Assembly: GCA_965267605.1 (NCBI GenBank)
Contig: OZ254088.1
Coordinates: 930,001 to 994,000, forward strand
DNA from: G965267605 sp965267605
Lineage (GTDB): Bacteria > Bacteroidota > Bacteroidia > Flavobacteriales_E > Vicingaceae
Length of the DNA: 64,000 nt
Direction: 5' to 3'
The position numbers and the translations under genes are program-made. The notes under the pieces are model-generated. The model had not been told where the DNA came from and did not search any database. It saw only the letters and a list, made by a program, of their open reading frames with translations. This document shows positions 49,632 to 59,876 of this stretch, in pieces (the stretch's first letter is position 1; each line of letters starts with the position of its first letter).

Positions 49632-50324
49632 TTATTTTCTTCCAAGACCTTTTTTGAGAAACTTGTAAAAGTCTTTACGCGCCTTCTTGTCCTTTAATAG
49701 GGAGAACATGATGGAGCCAACGGTATCTGGTTTTTTGGGTGAAGGTTGCTCCTTGGGTATTTCGAATGGTTCGTCATCGTCCTTTGGAAATAGAGGTTCT
49801 TTGACTTCAATGCCATACTTATCCTTTAGAAGCTGATTGGAGCGGTTGAAGCTTCTTTTAGCATCCATGTTCCTGCCCGCTTGTTCCTGCATTAAGCCGA
49901 GGTTGTTGTAGGCTACTTCATCCTCGGGATCCAGTTGAACTGCTTTTTCATAATCTTCCAATGCACCCATGAAATCGCGCATACGGCCTTTTATGTAAGC
50001 TCTGGATGAATAACGATATGGGTTTTCAGGTTCCAGTTCCAGGGCCTTATTCATGTCAGACAATGATTCCTGCAGCTTGCCCAGGTGAAAGTAATTGACC
50101 CCTCTTTCTGAATACGCATCCGCATCCGTTGGTGTAAGAATGATTACCGTGTCGAAATCAGAAGTAGAGGAAATGAGATCACCTGCCTTTCGATACGCTA
50201 AACCTCTGAGTGCATATGCTTCCGTAGCTTTCTTGTTGTCACGGATAATATCTGTGAGCAGCTTAATGCAGGTTTCGTAATCTTCCTGCTGGAAAAGCAT
50301 TTTGGCTTGATGAAGACGTTCCAA
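49632..50324 (-). CDS. TPR protein downstream of the six-GAF phosphatase
   Basis: 230 aa, TTG start at 50322-50324, 2 nt after the stop of the phosphatase gene. About five TPRs in residues 1-170 (AKMLFQQEDYETCIKLLTDI, AYALRGLAYRKAGDLISSTS, AYSERGVNYFHLGKLQESLS, AYNNLGLMQEQAGRNMDAKR). The C-terminal 55 residues are basic and low-complexity (PKEQPSPKKPDTVG, KKARKDFYKFLKKGLGRK). Predicted cytoplasmic; may act with the phosphatase, which also starts with TPRs. Confidence 0.85.
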   Translation of the reverse strand: MERLHQAKMLFQQEDYETCIKLLTDIIRDNKKATEAYALRGLAYRKAGDLISSTSDFDTVIILTPTDADAYSERGVNYFHLGKLQESLSDMNKALELEPENPYRYSSRAYIKGRMRDFMGALEDYEKAVQLDPEDEVAYNNLGLMQEQAGRNMDAKRSFNRSNQLLKDKYGIEVKEPLFPKDDDEPFEIPKEQPSPKKPDTVGSIMFSLLKDKKARKDFYKFLKKGLGRK

Positions 50325-50326
50325 GG

Positions 50327-53300
50327 CTAGACTTTAAAACCTAAAACACATACGTCATCCAACTGTTCGATCTCACCTTTCCATTCATCAAAACGGTTTC
50401 GGAGGATAGCTTCCTGTTGATCCATAGGATTGGCATGAATCTCCATCAATAGGTTTTCAAACTGCTTGTACTTAAACTTCTTGCCACCCCGTGCACGAAT
50501 TTCCTCGGTTGCACCTCCAAATTGATCCGCGAAGCCATCAGTGATAAGGTACACGATGTCTCCTTCTTGAAGCTGGAATTCGTAGTTCGTATAATCCTGT
50601 TTGATATCGTCAATAAATGCACCAACAGGGAAGCGGTCCGTTTTGAATACCTGCAGGACTCCCTTCCGAATGTGGTAGATAGAATTCTGAGCTCCCGCGA
50701 ACTCCATCATCAGGTTGGCCATGTTGATGGTACATACAGACATGTCCATACCATCTCGTACCGTAGTTTCTTCTCTTTTCTGATTTAACCGATGGGTAAC
50801 AATCTTGTTGAGGTCGTTCAAGACGTCAGAGGGCTTGGTTACGCTATTGTTTACGATAACATCATTTAGTCCTTCGTAACCAATCAAACTCATAAATGCC
50901 CCGGGAACCCCGTGGCCTGTACAATCAATAACCGACAGTACAAACCGATCGTTGTTGCGGTAGATCCAATAGAAGTCACCGGACACAATGTCTTTCGGCA
51001 TGAACAGAACGAACGCATCGCCTAGGTGTTCCTTTAGCGGAGATACGTTCGGAAGTATTGCATCCTGAAGACGCTTCGCATAGTGAATACTGTCTGTAAT
51101 GTGCTTGTTCTTTTGCTCGATGATCTCCTTTTGCTCCACTACTTCTGCAGTTCTTTCCTCGACTTTCTCCTCCAGGTTTTCATACAATGTTGCATTGTCG
51201 ATTGCAATGGCAACGTACACGGATATCGTACGCAGTAAGTTCAAGTGATATTCAGAATACCTATTGGTTTCATACGACTGCACAGTAATTACCCCAATTA
51301 CATCTCCATCTGGTTTCCGTAATGGTAGGTAGATAATACTGCCTGAATCCTTCCCGGCCACAGGCTTCAATGCTGTATCCACATAGTTGTGGTACTCTTC
51401 AAAGAAATTGTTGACGAAGATCTCTCTGTTTTGTGCAAAGCACACTACCGCCAAGCGATTGCTGTCGTCTACAGGAAATGTTACTCCTTCAAGCTGTACA
51501 CTGTTTTCGATGAAGCCCGGGAACGCTACGGCATGTTGCTCACGGTCGTAGATGCCAATACCAAACATAGTAGCATCAAGGAGGGAGTTGACGCTTTCAT
51601 ACACTTTCTCAACAATCTGATCCACCTGGATAGCAGAGGTAATGTCTCGACCAATCTGACTCAGCGTTTCTGTATCCTGATACGTCTTTTCAATACGCTC
51701 CTTTTGCCGTACGACCTCAGCAGTTCGTTCTTCCACCTTCCTCTCCATGTTCTGATAGAGACCCGCATTTTCAAGTGCAATGGCCACATATACCGCCAGG
51801 TTCCTCACCACGTTCAGTTCGAAGTCAGAATACGCATTCTTGGTCCAGCTTTGTGTGGTGATCACTCCAATGGCCACGTCCTTGCTATAAAGAGGTAGAT
51901 AAATAACCGATTCAGGAAGATCTCCAGCTACCGGTTTTATGACCTTGTCTACATACTTTGTGGCCTCTTCTTCGTAATCCCCAATAACTATTTCCTGTTG
52001 GTTAAGGAAACACACATTGGCAATTCGATTTGGTTCATCCAAGTCGTAGCCCTCAGTATTGTAGCGGGCCCCTTTTTCGATGTAAGCAGGAAATTCCAAT
52101 CGTTGGTTGTCTGGATTGTGTATGCCAATACCAAATCCGTCCGCATCAATCAGGGTATTTAGGTTCTCATATACCTGTAAGATGATGTCTTCTACGGAAA
52201 GGAGACTGGTGATCTGCTTCCCAATCTGACTAAGCAATTCAGTATTGCTCGATGCCTTTTCCAATTCTTCTTTTTGACGGACAACTTCCGCGGTTCGTTC
52301 TTTGACTTTTTCCTCTAGGCTTTCGTATAGATTGGCATTCTCTAATGCAACAGCAGTATAAGAGGCTAGTGTTTTAAGTATATCAAGTTGATGTTCCTCA
52401 TAAGCGTTCTTTTCAAAGCTCTGGACAGTGATACAGCCAATTACTTTCTTACCTACTATCATTGGAGAGAAAAGAAGTGAAAAAGGCTGATCACCACCTA
52501 CCAACGCTATTTCATCAACATATCTGGTGTGCTCGGTTTCGAGATCATTGATAAAGAGATCCTGTTTGTTTTCGATACACCAAACAGATAAGTTGTTTTT
52601 GTCCCCGGCTGAAACGAATTCGGATTCGTATCGTTTCCCATTTTCGATCTCGTACTTGTACTCAATCTCATTACGCTCACTGTGCCATACACGAATGCCA
52701 AAAACAGATGCATCCATTAACTTTTGCAAACTGTGGTGGACTTCACTGAATATGTTCTCGAAATTCAGATTTGACGTAATGTGCTGGCCAATCTCTCCAA
52801 GAAGTTTGGTGTTCTCATAACTGCGTTCCAGCGCCTCCTTTTGCTTTACAACTTCCTTTGTGCGCTCAGCGACTTCACTCTCCACGTTTTCGTAAAGACG
52901 CGCGTTTTCCAGCCCAATGCCAATATAAACCGAAAGGTTGCGTAACATGTTGAGGTGATAGTCATTGTACGTGTTCACCCCAAAGCTTTGTACGGTAACA
53001 ACCCCCAGACAAATACCTTTTGCCATCAGAGGCAGGTACAGCATGCTGTTTGGTTGTTCACCTTTGATGGCTGTAGTTTTCTTGGTAACATATTTTGTAT
53101 ACTCCTCACCCCAGTTGTTAATGACAATCTCTTGCAGGTGGTTGAAACAAGTGGTTGCAATACGATCATCATCCAGACGGTACTCAAACTCATCCAACTT
53201 AATGCCTTTCTCCATTGCACCATGGAACACAAGAGCGTTTCTTGATTCGTTGTGCAGGCCAATGCCGAACACTGTCGCGTCCATCAGCTCATTGATCTTA

Positions 53301-55603
53301 CTGTATGCGTTGTCTATGATCTCTGAAACACTAAGCGTTGCGGTGATTTCTTTACCTATTTCACCTAGTAGCTGGGTATTTTCAAAGGTCTTCTGGATCT
53401 CCTCCTTCTGTTCAGTAACCTCTTTGGTTCGCTCGGCTACTTCATCTTCCAGTCCGCTGAGAATACTCCTGTTTTCCACCGCAATGGCGATGTAAGACCC
53501 TAATGTCCTAAGTAGGTCAAGGTGATACTCCGTATAAGCATGCTTGTCCATGCTTTGTGCAGTGATGCATCCCACCACTTTGTCTCCCAGTATAAGAGGG
53601 CAGAAGATTAATGACTGTGGAAGTTCACCAGCAACCACAATGATCTTATCCGTATACTTCGAATATTCAACCTCATGGTCGTTTATGAATATTTCTTGTC
53701 TTTTTTTGATGCAGATAACGGAGTAATTGTCATCGTCATCCATTGAGACCGAAATAGGGGGGAGGAGCTTGCCGCTTTCGAAAGTATAGGTGAAATCGAT
53801 CTGGTGTTTTTCCTGGTCGACTATTCTCACAGAGAAAATAGACGCATCCATTATCTGATCGAAGTACTGCTGTAGCTCATTAAACGTTGCCGAAAGGTCC
53901 TTGGAAGCAATGATCTGCTGTCCCAGTTCACTAACAATCCTTGTGTTGTCTTGAGATTTTCTGATCTCGGTAGTTCGTTCTTCTACCTGGAGTTCAAGAT
54001 TCTCATATGCCGAAGCATTTGCGATAGCTGCTCCTGCAAAGATGGCGAGGTTCCTCAGGATGTTCAATTGGTACTCATTGTAGGCCTCTGCTTTGAAGCT
54101 TTGAGCAGACATAATCCCCAGCGTTCTTCCCTGTGAGGTGATAGGAATGTAGACGATTGATTCTGGTCTTTCACCTTCCAGCTTACCCGTGAAGCCTTGT
54201 GACCCGTAATACTTCTTTATTCCTTCCTCGTAATTGTTGATGACGATCTCCTCATTCTCTCTAAAGGATACTGAGGCCAGGCGTGGCCCTTCAATAGGGA
54301 GGATTTTCGTTGGGAACCGTTCACCCTTTTCCAGGATGAACTTCATATCGAGGTGGTTCTCCTCTTCGTTGTGAACACCCAGAAGGAATACCTCGGCATC
54401 CATCAGTGAATTCACACTCTCATATATCGTTACGAGCACTTCTTCAATGTCTCGGGCTGAAGTGAGTTTTTCACCCATTTCGCTAAGAACCTGAAGGTGC
54501 TCCACATTTGATTTAAGCTCTTGGTTCTTACTTTCCAGGATATCCTTTTCCTGCTCTATTTGCTCCATCTTGAGGTGTACCTCAAGACCCGTGATCTTGT
54601 GTTTTTCCTGTTCCTGGTAATGTTGCTCCTTATACCGATGGTATTCTCTAAAATGATGGGCGAATTGCACCAAGTCTCCCATTTTTTCATAAAGCTCGGA
54701 GAGATAGAAATGACACTCAAACACCAAATCTTTTGAATCGGTGTCTATGGCGGACTTCAAAGCACGGTTCAGGTATTTCTTGGCTTTAATGTGATCTCCT
54801 GCGGTAAGGAATAATTCCCCAATGTGCATGAATGTCTGGATCTGGCCAGCCATGAAACCAACTTCCTTCCGAATCTTGTAACTCTCCTTGAAATGCTTGA
54901 TCGCGGAATCGTAATCCTGGATCTTCGTACAGATACACCCCATGCCATCCAGTGCGTAGGCTTCCTCTAGTCTGAGATCCTTACTGCGGGCTATCTCCAA
55001 ACAACGTGTCTTGTACTTGAGCGCTGTTTTGTAATCCTGTTTGTTGTAATAACTTTCACCAAGACCGTCAAGTACCCTGGGGATCATGGCGTCTAATTCC
55101 TGCTTTTCACATCGTTCAAGGGCATCGGTAAGTGTAGCGATGGCTTGGTCGTTCTGATCAAGAGCATAATAAGCTGTTCCAATGATGTTCAGTGCAGTTG
55201 CTGATTCCTCAATCAGCTGGTTTTCCTCAGCAACGTTGTAAGCCTCCATGCCAAATTCGAGTTGAGACTCATGGTTACCAAGGAAGTAGTAAGTGGTGCT
55301 GATAAAGTAGAGTGCTTTGACCTGTAGCTGAAAGTTCTGCGTGTCACGTGCCAACTGCAGGCCTTCAAAAAGATGGTGAAAGGCTTCCTTGTAATTGCCC
55401 AGCCAAACGTGAGAGGTACCAAGCAGGGTTTCCGCATCGGCAATGCATGGGCGGTTCTTCAAATCTACTGCAGCATGAAGACCATCTCTGGCTATTTGCA
55501 GGCTTTTTGCTGGCTCAGATCGGTTAATGCTCCAACCATGAGACAGCTGATCACGTAACTGATCAATTGATTCAGAAGATGTAGATGTGGTTGTTTGGTC
55601 CAT
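50327..55603 (-). CDS. TPR - six GAF - SpoIIE (PP2C-type) phosphatase
   Basis: 1758 aa cytoplasmic signalling protein. About seven TPRs cover residues 15-320, a coiled coil 325-375, then six GAF domains at about 380-530, 565-710, 755-900, 943-1090, 1132-1280 and 1325-1470, joined by near-identical coiled-coil linkers (VEERTAEVVRQKE type). The C-terminal 1505-1756 is a PPM/SpoIIE phosphatase: IVSGDFYWIY (about 1539-1548), VIDCTGHGVPGAFMS (1558-1572), DGMDMSVC (1617-1624), YLITDGFADQFGG (1685-1697) and DDVCVLGFKV at the end, so the metal-binding Asps are present. GAF2 and GAF4 form one subtype and the others another. Ligands are unknown. Likely integrates several signals to dephosphorylate an anti-sigma-antagonist-type partner. 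Confidence 0.93.
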   Translation of the reverse strand: MDQTTTSTSSESIDQLRDQLSHGWSINRSEPAKSLQIARDGLHAAVDLKNRPCIADAETLLGTSHVWLGNYKEAFHHLFEGLQLARDTQNFQLQVKALYFISTTYYFLGNHESQLEFGMEAYNVAEENQLIEESATALNIIGTAYYALDQNDQAIATLTDALERCEKQELDAMIPRVLDGLGESYYNKQDYKTALKYKTRCLEIARSKDLRLEEAYALDGMGCICTKIQDYDSAIKHFKESYKIRKEVGFMAGQIQTFMHIGELFLTAGDHIKAKKYLNRALKSAIDTDSKDLVFECHFYLSELYEKMGDLVQFAHHFREYHRYKEQHYQEQEKHKITGLEVHLKMEQIEQEKDILESKNQELKSNVEHLQVLSEMGEKLTSARDIEEVLVTIYESVNSLMDAEVFLLGVHNEEENHLDMKFILEKGERFPTKILPIEGPRLASVSFRENEEIVINNYEEGIKKYYGSQGFTGKLEGERPESIVYIPITSQGRTLGIMSAQSFKAEAYNEYQLNILRNLAIFAGAAIANASAYENLELQVEERTTEIRKSQDNTRIVSELGQQIIASKDLSATFNELQQYFDQIMDASIFSVRIVDQEKHQIDFTYTFESGKLLPPISVSMDDDDNYSVICIKKRQEIFINDHEVEYSKYTDKIIVVAGELPQSLIFCPLILGDKVVGCITAQSMDKHAYTEYHLDLLRTLGSYIAIAVENRSILSGLEDEVAERTKEVTEQKEEIQKTFENTQLLGEIGKEITATLSVSEIIDNAYSKINELMDATVFGIGLHNESRNALVFHGAMEKGIKLDEFEYRLDDDRIATTCFNHLQEIVINNWGEEYTKYVTKKTTAIKGEQPNSMLYLPLMAKGICLGVVTVQSFGVNTYNDYHLNMLRNLSVYIGIGLENARLYENVESEVAERTKEVVKQKEALERSYENTKLLGEIGQHITSNLNFENIFSEVHHSLQKLMDASVFGIRVWHSERNEIEYKYEIENGKRYESEFVSAGDKNNLSVWCIENKQDLFINDLETEHTRYVDEIALVGGDQPFSLLFSPMIVGKKVIGCITVQSFEKNAYEEHQLDILKTLASYTAVALENANLYESLEEKVKERTAEVVRQKEELEKASSNTELLSQIGKQITSLLSVEDIILQVYENLNTLIDADGFGIGIHNPDNQRLEFPAYIEKGARYNTEGYDLDEPNRIANVCFLNQQEIVIGDYEEEATKYVDKVIKPVAGDLPESVIYLPLYSKDVAIGVITTQSWTKNAYSDFELNVVRNLAVYVAIALENAGLYQNMERKVEERTAEVVRQKERIEKTYQDTETLSQIGRDITSAIQVDQIVEKVYESVNSLLDATMFGIGIYDREQHAVAFPGFIENSVQLEGVTFPVDDSNRLAVVCFAQNREIFVNNFFEEYHNYVDTALKPVAGKDSGSIIYLPLRKPDGDVIGVITVQSYETNRYSEYHLNLLRTISVYVAIAIDNATLYENLEEKVEERTAEVVEQKEIIEQKNKHITDSIHYAKRLQDAILPNVSPLKEHLGDAFVLFMPKDIVSGDFYWIYRNNDRFVLSVIDCTGHGVPGAFMSLIGYEGLNDVIVNNSVTKPSDVLNDLNKIVTHRLNQKREETTVRDGMDMSVCTINMANLMMEFAGAQNSIYHIRKGVLQVFKTDRFPVGAFIDDIKQDYTNYEFQLQEGDIVYLITDGFADQFGGATEEIRARGGKKFKYKQFENLLMEIHANPMDQQEAILRNRFDEWKGEIEQLDDVCVLGFKV

Positions 55604-55655
55604 TCTGGTCAGCCCTTGAAGTTACCAAAATGGCCCATGCTACGCAATGTCTGAC

Positions 55656-58091
55656 CTAGAACCGTATTTGATAGTAGAACATGGGTAAAAATCCGAGCTG
55701 ATAATTCTCCCGAATAGGATCCTGCAACGGGTTGTTCGGATTGGGAGCGTAAGTCAGGCTCAATATGTTCTGTTGGTCCGTGATATTCGCAAGGTCCAAT
55801 GCAAACTCGTGTGTTACTTTCTTGGCATTCTTCTTCCAGTAGATCTTAAGGTCGGCTCTGAAGTAATCTCTGAATTGTCGCTCGTTGAAGAGTGAGTCCA
55901 TATACACGACCTCACGTTGTAAGTTGCTTTGCAGCGTGTCTACGAAACCATAACGTTTACCACCACCATAAGTCACCTTAGCGCCAAGACCAATAATCGA
56001 CTTCTCTGTGATAGAGAATTCCTTACCCAGAAGGAAGTTTCCCATATAGTTTCCATTGTAGGAGGAATTCCGCTCAATACCATCGCTACCTGTATAGCGC
56101 GACTCGAATACGCTACCGGTAACCAGGATGTAGAGGTTGTTGCTAAACGCCTTTTCAAGGGTCATCTCAACACCGTAATTCTTGCCTGTGCCTTCGTTTA
56201 CCAGCTCTGCCGGGAACAACCTGCTAAAACCGCTTCCCTGATTTACCATTGAGAACGATGAAGGGGCTTTCGTAACTGGAATGTCGAACAACGTTTGGTA
56301 GTAGATCTCCGATTTGAAATGGAATCCGCTTTCAAAGTATTTATCATAACTACCAACGAAATGCCAGCTCTTGGTAAAGCCCATATCCGAATTCAGAGAT
56401 GTTGTAATGTTCAAAGAATCGATTGGGACCTGATAGAAGTACAGGTAATTGGGTTGCCACTGTGAGTGCAGCCCCATTCCAACTGCAAAGAACTGGTTCT
56501 TTTCAGCCGCATACTTCAAGCCCAGTCTGGGTTCAATGGGAGAGAGGGCATCTCCAAGTGAGTAGTATTGACTGTTAATACCCGCATTCAACCACACTTT
56601 GTCTGAGAACTTGTGTTTCCACTGCAAAAAACCTCTTGCCATGAAGGCATTGGTATTGGCCCTCCACCTGCGTAACCAGGTATCAGTGGCAATGTCTCGA
56701 ATACTGTCAGTGTAATCGAAGAAGAGTTGGTCGAATGTAAGTCCGGCTCTTATAGAGTTCTTCTTATCTACCTTGTGGTTAAGCCTGGCCGCGAAGCTTC
56801 CCTTCTGCGTAACGTATCGATACCTCAACAGATCTTCGAGGCTATCTAGTACAAAATTTCCTTCAGCATCTACGTGTCTATATACAAGTTCATGGTTAGA
56901 CCTGTTGTAATCCCCTGCATAGGCGCCAGTAAATGAAATTCGAGTCTTTTCGTTTAGCGTTTTCATGTAGGAAATACCGCTCATCAATACCCCAGTTCTG
57001 AAGTATTGGTCCCTGTCGTTGGCTCCGTACAAGTCAATAGCCGAAGTGTCTGTTTGGTCGCTGATCTTAAGGTCAATTTTGCTGTTTCCTCCCAATGCGA
57101 ATATTCTCCATTCACCATTTTCTCCCTGTGGCAGTCTGATGTTGAACGAAAAATCCTGGTATTTCGGAACAGCGTCAGTTCCAAGATCGATACCTGCGGC
57201 TTGGAACAACTCGAAAGTGGCATATCTGTAAGTAGCAATGATCGATGATCCCTTTTTTTTGTTCAGTGGGCTTTCTAGCAGGAGTTCCGTTCCAAACAAC
57301 CCAACCTGTCCGGTGAATTCCATTTTTTCAGCGTTGCCGTTCTTCAGTCTAAGATCAAACGCACCTGAAATGGTATTGGATATTTCTGCCGGAAACGCTC
57401 CAGTGTAGAAATCGGAAGTGCCTAGTACCTTGCTGTTGATAATTGAAATAGGCCCACCCCCGGTACCTGCAATGGCGAAGTGGTTTGGGTTTGGCATATC
57501 TATGCCGTGTAGGCGGTACAATACCCCAGATGGTGAATTGCCTCTTACAACAACGTCATTCCTTGAATCATCTGTGCCCTGACAGCCAGCGTAGTTGGTT
57601 GCCATTCTCGCGGGGTCACCTCTACTGGCAGCGTAACGTTGCGATTCCTCAATTGAGAATGCGCGACTGGAAACAGTGGTCATTTCATTCATTGATTGGC
57701 CTTTCTTTTCAGCCGTTACTTCGAATGCTTCCAGCTCGGCTACGGATTCTGCCATTTTCAGGTTAAGTACCGTTTGTTGGCCGCTAATAACGTGGACCTC
57801 TGCAAGGTTCTGAGGTTTGTAACCAATGGCTGAAAAATGCATTTGGTAGGTGCCAATCGGGATGCCCTCTAATCTGAACTTTCCCTCTGCGTCTGCTGAA
57901 GTGCACTTAATCTGTTGTTGCCCTTTAAACAGGCATACAGTGGCACCAATTACCTGGAAGCCCGATTCTTCATCCGTAAGCTTTCCTCTAACAACCTGGG
58001 TAATGACGTCCTCCTGGGCTTGCGTATTAAGCACCAACCCTACCAGACAAATCGCGAGAACGCGGAACATCATAGATTTGCAGTTGTGCAT
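55656..58091 (-). CDS. TonB-dependent receptor with carboxypeptidase-like domain
   Basis: 811 aa. Signal peptide ending NTQAQ, carboxypeptidase-like beta domain (residues 28-115: VRGKLTDEESGFQVIGATVC), plug with NDVVVRGNSPSGVLYRLHGI and a barrel ending FYYQIRF. The PNPNHFAIAGTGGGP and LGTSDFYTGAFPAEISNTIS segments are those of receptors without a known siderophore motif. The substrate is unknown. Divergent from the DUF2279 gene, 21 bp between start codons. Confidence 0.85.
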   Translation of the reverse strand: MHNCKSMMFRVLAICLVGLVLNTQAQEDVITQVVRGKLTDEESGFQVIGATVCLFKGQQQIKCTSADAEGKFRLEGIPIGTYQMHFSAIGYKPQNLAEVHVISGQQTVLNLKMAESVAELEAFEVTAEKKGQSMNEMTTVSSRAFSIEESQRYAASRGDPARMATNYAGCQGTDDSRNDVVVRGNSPSGVLYRLHGIDMPNPNHFAIAGTGGGPISIINSKVLGTSDFYTGAFPAEISNTISGAFDLRLKNGNAEKMEFTGQVGLFGTELLLESPLNKKKGSSIIATYRYATFELFQAAGIDLGTDAVPKYQDFSFNIRLPQGENGEWRIFALGGNSKIDLKISDQTDTSAIDLYGANDRDQYFRTGVLMSGISYMKTLNEKTRISFTGAYAGDYNRSNHELVYRHVDAEGNFVLDSLEDLLRYRYVTQKGSFAARLNHKVDKKNSIRAGLTFDQLFFDYTDSIRDIATDTWLRRWRANTNAFMARGFLQWKHKFSDKVWLNAGINSQYYSLGDALSPIEPRLGLKYAAEKNQFFAVGMGLHSQWQPNYLYFYQVPIDSLNITTSLNSDMGFTKSWHFVGSYDKYFESGFHFKSEIYYQTLFDIPVTKAPSSFSMVNQGSGFSRLFPAELVNEGTGKNYGVEMTLEKAFSNNLYILVTGSVFESRYTGSDGIERNSSYNGNYMGNFLLGKEFSITEKSIIGLGAKVTYGGGKRYGFVDTLQSNLQREVVYMDSLFNERQFRDYFRADLKIYWKKNAKKVTHEFALDLANITDQQNILSLTYAPNPNNPLQDPIRENYQLGFLPMFYYQIRF

Positions 58092-58112
58092 GAGGTAAAT
58101 CGGATTGCAAAA

Positions 58113-58988
58113 TTGAAGGTACTAAAACCAATTATACAGACACTTTTTGCGGCCTTCTTGGTTATCAACAGTGCGTATAGTCAGGAGAATCAGGCTGTAG
58201 ATTCGTTAAATAAGAAACGGCTTCTGATCAGTGCTGGTACGCAAACGCTTGGGTATGGCGCTACAATGACTGCTCTTGGAACAGTTTGGTATGCAGGTCA
58301 TGCTAAGTCATCGTTCCATTGGTTTGATGATAGCAAGGAATGGCTGCAAATGGACAAGGTTGGTCATGCGGTTTCTGCAAATTGGTTGAGTGGTCTTTCC
58401 GCTGGCACCTTTCGGTGGGCTGGTATGAGTCGGAAGAAAGCTGCAATGTGGGGTACAGGTGCCGCCTTTCTGTACATAGGGAGTGTTGAAATATTCGATG
58501 GTTACAGTCAGGCATGGGGGGCATCAGGAAGTGATCTGCTGGCAAATACTGTGGGCTGCGCTAGCTATTTAGCCCAGGAATTGGTGTGGGAACGCCAGGT
58601 ATTTCATTTCAAGTATTCCTATGCGCATTCAGGGTTGGCAGCTTCGCGCCCCAATGTGTTAGGCTCTACATTTCCTGAACGATTGGTGAAGGATTACAAC
58701 GCACAGACCTATTGGATGTCCGTGAGTCCGTTTGAATTAAATCCGGAAAGCAAGCTTAAGTGGGCACAGGTGTCTTTAGGCTATGGTGCCCATGGAATGC
58801 TGTTTGCAACGGGTAACCCAAATGCAGAACGGAATTGGTATTTATCCCTGGATGTTAACTGGGAGGCCATTGAGACGAATAGAAAAGGGGTAAAGGCGCT
58901 GTTCTTTGTCCTCAATCATTTCAAACTACCGTTTCCGGCCTTGGAAGTTGGCGATGCCGGATTTCGGGCGCATTTGATTGGTTATTGA
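58113..58988 (+). CDS. DUF2279 (YfiM-like) exported protein
   Basis: 291 aa from TTG 58113 (opening MKVLKPIIQTLFAAFLVINS, signal peptide ending AYSQ). The open frame runs back to 57915 through the divergent TonB gene, which is not plausible. DUF2279 core: WLQMDKVGHAVSANWLSGLS, GTGAAFLYIGSVEIFDGYSQ, GASGSDLLANTVGCASYLAQ. Predicted integral or peripheral membrane lipid-related function, unproven. Its end overlaps the metalloprotease gene by 7 nt. Confidence 0.8.
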   Translation: MKVLKPIIQTLFAAFLVINSAYSQENQAVDSLNKKRLLISAGTQTLGYGATMTALGTVWYAGHAKSSFHWFDDSKEWLQMDKVGHAVSANWLSGLSAGTFRWAGMSRKKAAMWGTGAAFLYIGSVEIFDGYSQAWGASGSDLLANTVGCASYLAQELVWERQVFHFKYSYAHSGLAASRPNVLGSTFPERLVKDYNAQTYWMSVSPFELNPESKLKWAQVSLGYGAHGMLFATGNPNAERNWYLSLDVNWEAIETNRKGVKALFFVLNHFKLPFPALEVGDAGFRAHLIGY

Positions 58989-59872
58989 TCAGGAACTCTT
59001 AGCACCTCTGGTTTTTCAATAACATTCACCTTTCCAATGATGAAGAGCATTCCAGTAGTGGTTTGATTCCAGATCTGACCCTTGCGATCAACGCCATAGT
59101 ATTGGTCGTTGTAGACATAGATCCAGTCGTAGTTCCTTGTTTGAGAAGGAGCTTTCTTCCCAATCACGATTGGTTTCCCATAATTGTCGAACCAGATGAT
59201 GCGATCTTTTGAGTCCACCAGGTACGTATGATCATCTCCGCGGAAGGTACATTTGTACACGAATTCTACTTTGCCTGAAGTGTCCTTTTTGAAAGTCGAC
59301 TCTTCATACGCATCCCGATCTGTGATGTTAGCCGCATCCAGCCAACCGCCAACAATCGCATCCAGCCTGGCCTTCTTGGGAGGGTGATACAGTGTATCCA
59401 GGTTATCACCCAACATAAGCAGTGCAGCTTTGGTTTCTGGCAATGTGGCGCCCATTTGATGTAGAATGAAGCCTGAGAACTTGTCTGCTTGAAGTTCATC
59501 ACCAGCGTTGCCTTTATGCTTCAGGGTGTGGCCTTGCAAGTGGTGACCAATTTCATGCGCCAATACGCTAACTGCAGCCCAGTCTGTTTTTGTCTTATCT
59601 CGAAGCCTTTCTATGAACTCTGGATTGTATGCGATATATCGTTTACCGCCTTTGATATAAGCTACGGCCGTAGATACCTTTTTGGAAACGACCGTGAAGT
59701 TGGGTAGGAGACCTGTGTATTTGACAATCTTGGATACCGCTTCTTTGGCTTGCTGGTCTGGAATGTAAACGTAGTTCAGGTCAAGCGAGTCTTTGTCCTG
59801 TGCTAAAGTCGGTACACAAGTGAAAATCAAACAAAAAGTTGAAATAGATATATTTATATATCTGAAAAACAA
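58982..59872 (-). CDS. Exported zinc metalloprotease-like protein with HEIGHH motif
   Basis: 296 aa; start TTG 59870-59872, 4 nt after the Nudix stop. Signal peptide ending TLAQ. Zinc motif AAVSVLAHEIGHHLQGHTLK with a downstream third-ligand region (GDELQADKFSGFILHQMGA), as in M48-like or similar gluzincins. Second half is a beta domain with Trp/Tyr repeats (YDWIYVYNDQYYGVDRKGQI). May be a periplasmic protease. Confidence 0.8.
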   Translation of the reverse strand: MFFRYINISISTFCLIFTCVPTLAQDKDSLDLNYVYIPDQQAKEAVSKIVKYTGLLPNFTVVSKKVSTAVAYIKGGKRYIAYNPEFIERLRDKTKTDWAAVSVLAHEIGHHLQGHTLKHKGNAGDELQADKFSGFILHQMGATLPETKAALLMLGDNLDTLYHPPKKARLDAIVGGWLDAANITDRDAYEESTFKKDTSGKVEFVYKCTFRGDDHTYLVDSKDRIIWFDNYGKPIVIGKKAPSQTRNYDWIYVYNDQYYGVDRKGQIWNQTTTGMLFIIGKVNVIEKPEVLRVPDQ

Positions 59873-59876
59873 TCTT

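Noticed and set aside
51100..54000. Repeated DNA within the GAF phosphatase as a mobile element
   Set aside because: The similarity is that of tandem domain duplication with an intact reading frame.
57915..58112. Extended N terminus of the DUF2279 gene
   Set aside because: It runs antisense through the TonB receptor gene and precedes the signal peptide.
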